From positions 18,984-82,983 of the forward strand of contig NZ_WTVK01000023.1 of NCBI RefSeq assembly GCF_012910805.1: DNA of 64,000 nucleotides. Direction: 5' to 3'. A program made the position numbers and the translations under genes. The notes beneath the pieces were generated by a model, which was given only the letters and a program-made list of their open reading frames with translations, ran no database searches and was not told where the DNA came from. Shown one piece after another: positions 57,822 to 64,000 of the stretch (positions are counted from its first letter, which is position 1; each line of letters starts with the position of its first letter). The stretch comes from Aromatoleum evansii (lineage in GTDB: Bacteria; Pseudomonadota; Gammaproteobacteria; Burkholderiales; Rhodocyclaceae).

Positions 57822-57880
57822 ACCGGGCCGGCACTCGACCCCGGCGCGTGCCCTCAAGGGGCGCCGCCGGGGCTGCCGAC

Positions 57881-58432
57881 TCAGTCCTGTAGGCGCAGGA
57901 AGTTGTCGCGATAGTGGCGCAGTTCGCCGATCGACTCGTAGATGTCCGACAGCGCCTCGTGCTTGCCCTTCTTGACGACGCCCTTGTAGATCTCCGGGCG
58001 CCACCGGCGCGCGAGCTCCTTCAGCGTCGACACGTCGAGGTTGCGGTAGTGGAACCACGCCTCGAGCTGCGGCATGTAGCGAGCGAGGAAGCGGCGATCC
58101 TGGCACACGGAGTTGCCACACATCGGTGAGGTGCGCGCGGGCACGTACTGCTGCAGGAAGGCCAGCATCTGCGCCTCGGCATCCGCCTCACCGGTCGTCG
58201 ACGTCTTCACGCGGTCGGTCAGGCCCGACTTGCCATGCGTATCGCGGTTCCACTGATCCATGCGGTCGAGCACGCTGTCGGGCTGATGCACCGCTATCAC
58301 GGGCGCCTCCGCAACGGTGTTGAGCTGCGAATCGGTGATCACGATCGCGATCTCGATGATGCGATCGGTATCCGGCTCGAGCCCTGTCATCTCCATGTCG
58401 AGCCAGATGAGGTGATTCTGATCCTGTGCCAT
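57881..58432 (-). CDS. orn: Oligoribonuclease
   Basis: The 183-residue DEDDh exonuclease is read from [20 protein letters not shown], the conserved start. The acidic motifs LDMEMTGLE and [15 protein letters not shown] and the closing [14 protein letters not shown] are all present. Orn degrades 2-5 nt RNA remnants and pGpG from c-di-GMP turnover. It is divergent from the M48 protease gene across 83 bp. Confidence 0.96.
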   Translation of the reverse strand: MAQDQNHLIWLDMEMTGLEPDTDRIIEIAIVITDSQLNTVAEAPVIAVHQPDSVLDRMDQWNRDTHGKSGLTDRVKTSTTGEADAEAQMLAFLQQYVPARTSPMCGNSVCQDRRFLARYMPQLEAWFHYRNLDVSTLKELARRWRPEIYKGVVKKGKHEALSDIYESIGELRHYRDNFLRLQD

Positions 58433-58515
58433 AATCGTCCGCCCCGCTTGAGCAAAGGCGCGATTGTGGCATAGATGCCGCGCCGCCCGCCTGTCCGTCT
58501 GCCCACACTCGCCGA

Positions 58516-59772
58516 ATGTCCCCGCACGCCTTCTCGTACCTCTTCCTTGCCGCCGCCGCACTCACCCTGTTCGCCAGGCTCGTGCTCATGATGCGCCAGA
58601 TCCGGCACGTGCGTGCGCACCGGGAATCGGTACCGCCCGCGTTCGCGGAATCGATCAGCCTGGACTCGCATCGCAAGGCGGCGGACTACACCGCCGCACG
58701 GATGGGGCTCGGCACCGTCGATGCTGCCATCGGCACGGCCTGGCTGCTCGCCCTCACCCTCGGCGGCGGGCTGCAGGCCATCCACGACCTGCTCGCCGGA
58801 TTTCTCGAAGCGGGAACGCTTGTGCATGGCGTTGCCCTGCTCGCGACGCTCGGCGTCGCCGGCTGGGCCATCGAGCTGCCGTTCGCGCTCTACCGCACCT
58901 TCGGCATCGAGAAGCGCTTCGGCTTCAACCGCATGACGCCCGGCCTCTACCTCGCCGACCTCGCGCGCGAGGCCTTGCTTGCCGCCCTGATCGGGCTACC
59001 GGTCCTTGCGGCCGTGCTGTGGCTGATGGGCGCAATGGGCGAACGCTGGTGGCTGTGGGTGTGGCTCTTCTGGCTCGCCTTCAACCTGCTGGCGCTCTTC
59101 ATCTGGCCGACCTTCATCGCGCCGCTGTTCAACAAGTTCACCCCGCTCTCGGACGAGGCGCTCAAGTCGCGCGTCGAGGCACTGCTGGCACGCTGCGGCT
59201 TCCGCTCCCGCGGCCTGTTCGTGATGGACGGCTCGCGCCGCTCGGCACACGGCAACGCCTACTTCACCGGCTTCGGCGCCGCCAAGCGCATTGTCTTCTT
59301 CGATACCCTGCTGGAAAAGCTCCGACCCGAGGAAGTCGAGGCCGTGCTCGCTCACGAGCTCGGTCATTTCCACCACCGCCACATCTGGAAACGCCTCGCG
59401 GTGATCTCCGCCGCAAGCCTCGGCCTGCTGTGGCTACTGGGCTGGCTTATGGGGCAGCCGTGGTTCTATGCCGGACTGGGCGTTGCCCCTGCCTCGGCCG
59501 GCACCGCGGTCGCGCTGGCGCTGTTCGCGTTGGCCCTGCCCTGTTTCACCTTCCCCGCCGCGCCGCTGATGAGCTACTGGTCGCGGGTGCATGAATTCGA
59601 GGCCGACGCGTACGCGGTGCGGCAAACCCGCGCCGCCGATCTTGCGCAGGCACTCGTCAAGCTCTACCGCGACAACGCCTCGACACTTACCCCCGACCCG
59701 CTGTACTCGAGTTTCTTCGACTCCCACCCGCCGGCGGCATTGCGTGTCGCGCGCCTGCGCTCCTCCAGCTGA
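58516..59772 (+). CDS. M48-family integral membrane metallopeptidase (Ste24/CAAX protease-like)
   Basis: The 418-residue protein has transmembrane helices near the N-terminus and at about 65-85, 100-122, 150-172 and 178-200, with later pairs at 295-325 and 330-350. The zinc motif HELGH is at residues 280-284, and the third ligand is probably in [27 protein letters not shown] is typical of Ste24-like M48 proteins, so it probably cleaves within or near the membrane as a quality-control protease. It is followed 13 bp later by rsgA. Confidence 0.9.
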   Translation: MSPHAFSYLFLAAAALTLFARLVLMMRQIRHVRAHRESVPPAFAESISLDSHRKAADYTAARMGLGTVDAAIGTAWLLALTLGGGLQAIHDLLAGFLEAGTLVHGVALLATLGVAGWAIELPFALYRTFGIEKRFGFNRMTPGLYLADLAREALLAALIGLPVLAAVLWLMGAMGERWWLWVWLFWLAFNLLALFIWPTFIAPLFNKFTPLSDEALKSRVEALLARCGFRSRGLFVMDGSRRSAHGNAYFTGFGAAKRIVFFDTLLEKLRPEEVEAVLAHELGHFHHRHIWKRLAVISAASLGLLWLLGWLMGQPWFYAGLGVAPASAGTAVALALFALALPCFTFPAAPLMSYWSRVHEFEADAYAVRQTRAADLAQALVKLYRDNASTLTPDPLYSSFFDSHPPAALRVARLRSSS

Positions 59773-59785
59773 GAACCGCCATTTC

Positions 59786-60718
59786 GTGAGCAAGCCCAGA
59801 CAGAAGCACGGCACGGCCCTCGAGGGCGTCATCGTCGCCGCGTTCGGCCGCCATTACGAGGTCGTCGTCGCGGGACAGGCCAGGCAGGAAACCAAACCGC
59901 TGAAGTGCTACCCGCGCGGCAAGAAGAGCGTCTTCGCGTGCGGCGACGAGGTCGAGATCGAAGCGACCGGCAGCGATCAGGGCGTCATCACTGCGCTCAA
60001 GCCGCGGCGCAACCTGCTGTGGCGTTCGGACGCCTTCCGCGAGAAGCTCATCGCGGCAAACCTCAGCCAGGTCGTGCTGGTGACGGCAACCGAGCCGGGG
60101 TTCTCGGATCTGCTCATCTCCCGCTGCATCGCCGCGGCCGAAAGCCAGCACCTCAGGACCCTCATCGTCCTGAACAAGGCCGACCTCGCCGATTCCCTGC
60201 CTGCCGCGCACCGCATGCTCGCACCCTTCGAGCGGCTCGGCTACGAGGTGATCGAGCTGAGCGCACGCGCCGGCGCCGACGAGCTGCGGCCCTACCTCGC
60301 CGGCCAGCGCAGCATCTTCGTCGGGCAGTCGGGCATGGGAAAATCGACCCTCACCAACGCGCTCATCCCGGAAGCCCGTGCCGCGACACGCGAGATTTCC
60401 GAAGCACTCAACAGCGGCAAGCACACCACCACCTTTGCCCGCCTGTATCCGCTAGACGGCGGCTGGCTGATCGACAGCCCCGGACTGCAGGCCTTCGGTC
60501 TCGCCCACCTCACGCCCGATGAGCTTGCGGCGAGCTTCGTCGAATTCAACGATCACCTCGGCAAATGCCGCTTCCGCGATTGCCGGCACGAGTCCGAGCC
60601 GGGCTGTGCCCTGCAGGCTGCGCTCGCGTCCGGCGCGATCGATGCGCGCCGCTTCGAACATTACCGGCTGATCCGCGACGAGATCCGCGAGGCGAAACGC
60701 CAGTCACAGGGCTGGTAG
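59786..60718 (+). CDS. rsgA: Ribosome small-subunit-dependent GTPase A
   Basis: The 310-residue protein is read from the GTG giving VSKPRQKHGTALEGVIVAAF, typical of RsgA. An OB-fold comes first, then the circularly permuted GTPase with motif order NKAD (G4), GQSGMGKSTL (G1), DSPG (G3). The C-terminal zinc site is CRFRDCRHESEPGC. RsgA is a 30S assembly checkpoint factor. It probably shares a transcript with the M48 gene (13-bp gap). Confidence 0.95.
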   Translation: MSKPRQKHGTALEGVIVAAFGRHYEVVVAGQARQETKPLKCYPRGKKSVFACGDEVEIEATGSDQGVITALKPRRNLLWRSDAFREKLIAANLSQVVLVTATEPGFSDLLISRCIAAAESQHLRTLIVLNKADLADSLPAAHRMLAPFERLGYEVIELSARAGADELRPYLAGQRSIFVGQSGMGKSTLTNALIPEARAATREISEALNSGKHTTTFARLYPLDGGWLIDSPGLQAFGLAHLTPDELAASFVEFNDHLGKCRFRDCRHESEPGCALQAALASGAIDARRFEHYRLIRDEIREAKRQSQGW

Positions 60719-60743
60719 CCTTCCGCGGCCCGCCCGACGCCCG

Positions 60744-60771
60744 AAAAAAAACCCGCCGCAGCGGGTTTTTT
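60744..60771. terminator. Bidirectional rho-independent terminator between rsgA and the thiolase gene
   Basis: Stem ACCCGC/GCGGGT with loop CGCA, flanked by a run of A residues on the left and T residues on the right, so it can serve both convergent genes. Confidence 0.9.
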
Positions 60772-60791
60772 GCTTTCCGGGAATGGATCGC

Positions 60792-61973
60792 TCAGATGCG
60801 TTCCCAGATCGTCGTGATGCCCTGACCGCCGCCGATGCACATCGTGGCCATGCCGTAGCGGCCGTTGACGCGGATCAGCTCGTGCAGCAGCTTGGTAATG
60901 ATGACGCCGCCGGTTGCGCCGACCGGGTGACCCAGCGCGATCGCGCCGCCGTTCGGGTTGGTCTTCTTCGGATCCAGTTCGAGCCCCTTGTTCACCGCGA
61001 TCGACTGCGCCGCGAAGGCTTCGTTGGATTCGATCACGTCGATCTTGTCCAGCGACAGGCCGGCACGCTGCAGCGCAAGCTTCGACGCCGGGATCGGGCC
61101 TTCGCCCATGACGTCGTTGGGCACGCCAGCAATCGCATAGGACACGAGGCGCGCGATCGGCTTGTGGCCGCCGGCCGCAGCCTTGGCCGCGTCGGCCAGC
61201 ACGAGGAAGGCAGCCGCGTCGTTGATGCCGGACGCGTTACCGGCGGTGACCGAACCATCCTTCTTGAAGGCGGGCTTCATCTTGCCCAGCGCTTCCATGG
61301 TGGTCATGCGCGGGTGCTCGTCGGTATCGAACACGACCGGGCCCTTGCGGGTTTCGAAGGTGATCGGGACGATCTGGCTCTTGAAGCGGCCGTCGGCGAT
61401 CGCAGCAGCGGCACGGTTCTGCGACTCGAGCGCGAAGGCGTCCTGATCCTCGCGGCTGATGCTCCACTTGGCGGTCAGGTTCTCGGCCGTGATGCCCATG
61501 TGGCCCACGCCGAACGGGTCGGTCAGCACGGAAACCATCGCGTCGATGGCCTTGGTGTCACCCATGCGTGCGCCGCTGCGCAGCGCGGGCAGCAGGTAGG
61601 CGCCGCGCGACATCACTTCGACGCCGCCGCCGATCGCGAAGTCCGCATCACCCAGCATGATCGCCTGGGCGGAGTTGACGATGGCCTGCTGCGCCGAGCC
61701 GCACAGACGGTTGACGGCGAAAGCCACCGAATCCATCGACATGCCGCCCTGGATCGTCGCAACGCGCGCGACGTAGGCATAGCGCGATTCCGTCGGGATG
61801 CAGTTGCCGACGGTGGCGAAGGTCACCTGCTTCGGATCGACGCCGGCACGGGCGATCGCTTCCTTGACGACCACGCCGCCCAGCTCGGCGGGCTCCATGT
61901 CCTTCAGCGAGCCGTTAAAACCGCCAACAGCCGAACGGACTGCGCTCAAAACCACAACTTCACGATTCGCCAT
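60792..61973 (-). CDS. Acetyl-CoA C-acyltransferase (beta-ketothiolase)
   Basis: The 393-residue protein starts MANREVVVLSAVRSAVGGFN after GGAGG. The thiolase active site is complete: nucleophilic Cys in NRLCGSAQQA, His in NGGAIALGHPVGATGG, and the second Cys in TMCIGGGQG. It closes fatty-acid or aromatic beta-oxidation cycles, or condenses two acetyl-CoA toward polyhydroxybutyrate. The sequence does not decide between AtoB/PhaA-like and BktB-like specificity. It is encoded 19 bp downstream of the CobD/CbiB-like gene and has its own good ribosome-binding site. Confidence 0.9.
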   Translation of the reverse strand: MANREVVVLSAVRSAVGGFNGSLKDMEPAELGGVVVKEAIARAGVDPKQVTFATVGNCIPTESRYAYVARVATIQGGMSMDSVAFAVNRLCGSAQQAIVNSAQAIMLGDADFAIGGGVEVMSRGAYLLPALRSGARMGDTKAIDAMVSVLTDPFGVGHMGITAENLTAKWSISREDQDAFALESQNRAAAAIADGRFKSQIVPITFETRKGPVVFDTDEHPRMTTMEALGKMKPAFKKDGSVTAGNASGINDAAAFLVLADAAKAAAGGHKPIARLVSYAIAGVPNDVMGEGPIPASKLALQRAGLSLDKIDVIESNEAFAAQSIAVNKGLELDPKKTNPNGGAIALGHPVGATGGVIITKLLHELIRVNGRYGMATMCIGGGQGITTIWERI

Positions 61974-61992
61974 CTGTGCTCCCTCCTGGATG

Positions 61993-62919
61993 TTAGGCAC
62001 CAACCCAGCCGGCAATCACCAGCAGGGCCAGCATCAGCAAACAGAGCACCAGTGCGCGCCAGATCAGCCCCACTGTGCTCTGCATGTAGTCGGCGTCGGC
62101 CTCTTCCCCGACGCCCATTTCCGGTCGTTCGACGATCTCGCCGGATTCATGGACGGGCATGCCCAGGCGCACACCGAGCGCGCCCGCGCCTGCCGCGATG
62201 AGTATACCGGACGCCCTGTCGGCCCAGAGCATCGACTGGGTGCGCCAGCAGAACACCGCGTCCTCGAAGTCGCCCACCACCGAGAACGACGCCGCGGTCA
62301 TGCGCGCGGGCAGCCAGTCGATCACCTCGAAGACCTTGCGGGCGAAGCGCCCGAACTGGCCGAACTCGGCATCCGTGCGCTCCCCCCACTCCTCGCCGAG
62401 GAAGCGGGCAAGGCGATACAGCAGCGCGCCGCTCGGCCCGGGCAGGACGATGAACCAGAAGATCACGCCGAACACGTTGCGGTGAGCGGCGACGAGCCCC
62501 TCCTCGATCGCGAGCCGCGCGACCTCGCTGGAACTCGCCCCGACGTATTGTCCGCCGCGCCATTCGCCCAGCAGCGACCGCGCGCGGTCGAGTTCGCCCA
62601 TGCGCAGGGCGAGGTGGATGTCGGTGAAGAAATGGCTTTCCTGCCGGAAGCCCATCGTCAGGTAGAGCACCGCGATGTTGAAGAGCACCGCCAGCAGCGG
62701 ATGGACAAGCCACAGCAGGAAGAAGACGAGCGCACCGCCCGCGACCACCGAGACGACGACGAGCAGCCAGGCAACGACGCCGTTGCGGGCCTGGCCGTCG
62801 TTGAAACGTTCGACCAGGACGCCCGACAGGCGACGGAGCGGATCCAGGACGATGTGCCGCACCGGCAAGGGCCGAACCTGCTCGAGCAGCAGCGCAACGA
62901 TCAGCGAAAGAAGCGTCAT
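61993..62919 (-). CDS. CobD/CbiB-family membrane protein
   Basis: The 308-residue protein has transmembrane segments at about 1-20, 48-75, 78-95, 150-170 and 280-300. LLSLIVALLLEQVRPLPVRH at the start and FEVIDWLPARMTAASFSVVG in the second half are characteristic of CbiB/CobD and the related AmpE-like group. True CbiB attaches aminopropanol to cobyric acid, but no cobalamin genes are nearby. In many betaproteobacteria this paralogue is annotated only as CobD/CbiB family protein. The function here is open. Confidence 0.8.
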   Translation of the reverse strand: MTLLSLIVALLLEQVRPLPVRHIVLDPLRRLSGVLVERFNDGQARNGVVAWLLVVVSVVAGGALVFFLLWLVHPLLAVLFNIAVLYLTMGFRQESHFFTDIHLALRMGELDRARSLLGEWRGGQYVGASSSEVARLAIEEGLVAAHRNVFGVIFWFIVLPGPSGALLYRLARFLGEEWGERTDAEFGQFGRFARKVFEVIDWLPARMTAASFSVVGDFEDAVFCWRTQSMLWADRASGILIAAGAGALGVRLGMPVHESGEIVERPEMGVGEEADADYMQSTVGLIWRALVLCLLMLALLVIAGWVGA

Positions 62920-63175
62920 TCGTATTGCGATTGAGAAAGGGCCGGACCCGTGATAGCCACTGACGATACCATAAAAGCACTGCGCGATTGTGCAACGCGG
63001 AAAAAGCGCGCACGAAATTGGATTGATGGGTTCGACAACAGCAAACCGGCGATTGTTGCAAATGACTGAACAGTGCGTGCCGCCGCTCCGGGTTTATCGC
63101 CGCGCGTGCGCTCCATAGACTGCAGCAAACGGGAGCGGTCAGGAAGGGCCGCACCCGGCATGCACTGGAGCCCAA

Positions 63176-63961
63176 ATGAGTACGATGCCCACCCTCTTCG
63201 TTTCCCACGGAGCCCCCACTTTCGCGCTCGAGCCGGGCGAAGCCGGACGCGAACTCGCCGCCCTGGCACGAACGATCCCCACGCCCCGCGCAATCCTGAT
63301 CGCCTCGCCGCACTGGATGACTCCCGCACTGAAGCTGTCGGCAAGCCGACAGCCGGAAACGATCCACGATTTCGGCGGCTTCCCCGCCCCCCTGTATGAC
63401 CTGCGCTACCCGGCGCCCGGCGATCCGGACCTTGCCGCCCGCGCGATCGGGCTCCTCGCCGCCACCGGAATCGATGCACAGCCGGACGGGACTCGCGGCC
63501 TTGATCACGGCGCGTGGGTGCCCCTGCGGCACATGTACCCGGACGCCGGCGTGCCGGTCGTGCAGATCTCGATGCCCGGGCGCCGCTCGGCGAGCTGGTT
63601 CCATGCCCTGGGGCGGGCGCTGTCGCCGCTGCGCGAGGAGGGCGTCCTGATCGTCGGATCCGGAAGCCTCACCCATAACCTTTACGAGTTCACCGGCGCG
63701 GCAACGGGAACCGCACCCTACGTCAATGCTTTCGCCGAGTGGGTCGCCGACACGCTGGCCGTGGGCGACGTCGATGCCTTGCTGGACTATCGGCGGCGCG
63801 CGCCGCATGCCGAGCGCGCCCATCCGACCGACGAGCACCTCATGCCGCTCATGTTCGCCCACGGCGCGGCCGGAATGCCGGCGGGCGCACGCCGCCTGGC
63901 CGCCGCCGACGTGCGCTACGGCATGCTCGCGATGGACGCCTACGTCTTCGGCGCGAGCTGA
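63176..63961 (+). CDS. DODA-type extradiol ring-cleavage dioxygenase family protein
   Basis: The 261-residue protein resembles E. coli YgiD, a 4,5-DOPA dioxygenase of the LigB superfamily. Metal-ligand His candidates lie in LFVSHGAPTF, IASPHWMT and LIVGSGSLTHNL, and GLDHGAWVPLRHMYPDA is conserved. The natural substrate in bacteria is uncertain. The gene ends 19 bp before the adapter-like sequence at the contig edge, so its stop is genomic. It is divergent from the CobD/CbiB-like gene. Confidence 0.87.
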   Translation: MSTMPTLFVSHGAPTFALEPGEAGRELAALARTIPTPRAILIASPHWMTPALKLSASRQPETIHDFGGFPAPLYDLRYPAPGDPDLAARAIGLLAATGIDAQPDGTRGLDHGAWVPLRHMYPDAGVPVVQISMPGRRSASWFHALGRALSPLREEGVLIVGSGSLTHNLYEFTGAATGTAPYVNAFAEWVADTLAVGDVDALLDYRRRAPHAERAHPTDEHLMPLMFAHGAAGMPAGARRLAAADVRYGMLAMDAYVFGAS

Positions 63962-63979
63962 TCGGACGGCCGCCCCGAC

Positions 63980-64000
63980 CTGTCTCTTATACACCTCTCC
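63980..64000. other. Sequencing-adapter-like contig end (Tn5/Nextera mosaic end)
   Basis: The last 21 bases start CTGTCTCTTATACAC and end TCTCC. This is the Tn5 mosaic-end adapter used in Nextera libraries plus the first bases of its index-side extension, with one mismatch (C for A at 63995). It should be treated as untrimmed adapter, not genome. Confidence 0.9.

Noticed and set aside
62147..63994. Long minus-strand open frame of 615 codons starting VYKRQ at the contig edge
   Set aside because: It begins inside adapter sequence and runs antisense to the dioxygenase gene and out of frame through the CobD/CbiB-like gene. Its composition is Arg/Ala-rich shadow.

Overview
This is a contig end from a GC-rich betaproteobacterium. 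Gene content fits the Rhodocyclales (Azoarcus, Thauera or Aromatoleum-like): an Anbu/transglutaminase/ATP-grasp cluster beside an N-acetylglutaminylglutamine amide (NAGGN) osmolyte operon, both aconitases, malate synthase G, VC_2705-type symporters and a betaproteobacterial gene set. That placement is inferred from content, not from a search. The left edge cuts a vgrG gene. The right edge finishes in a sequencing-adapter-like 21-mer, so the last bases are not genomic.

Layout. 1-5961: the 3' end of vgrG, a type VI effector candidate with an unrecognised C-terminal toxin domain, and a rearranged array of immunity genes. The array holds an in-frame immunity/toxin-tail chimera and a second immunity copy broken by an amber codon. 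5992-16234 (minus strand): a six-gene Anbu island with a CP-ATP-grasp, an alpha-E protein, the proteasome-like Anbu protease, a DUF2126 transglutaminase, an ATP-grasp/alpha-E fusion and a second transglutaminase. 16483-22303 (plus, divergent): the NAGGN operon (amidotransferase, GNAT/ATP-grasp synthetase, M42 peptidase) ending in an MscS channel, so two peptide-ligase systems sit back to back.

22502-32067: cupin, DUF2889 protein, tRNA-Thr(CGT), a chemoreceptor with a C-terminal hemerythrin, a LysR regulator divergent from a dehalogenase/TauE/malate synthase operon, a thioesterase and a nucleoside-gate membrane protein. 32075-42290: TonB receptor, lrgAB, a BT1/MFS-type carrier, an atypical EF-G paralogue, an orphan symporter small subunit, and a complete symporter pair. 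42447-42698: a gutted group II intron lying directly behind the acnB terminator. 42758-48400: acnB and acnA, divergent around a palindromic site.

48419-63961: mostly housekeeping genes (YchJ-like protein, DUF6394 plus K+ channel, S4 protein, Ap4A phosphorylase-like protein, two YkgJ proteins, UPF0149, trmB-like, dusC, rpmE, a glycosyltransferase-like membrane protein, orn, M48 protease, rsgA, thiolase, CobD/CbiB-like, DODA-type dioxygenase). The parts most worth study are the scrambled effector/immunity array, the intron relic, the paired amidoligase islands and the hemerythrin chemoreceptor with its operator-like palindrome.
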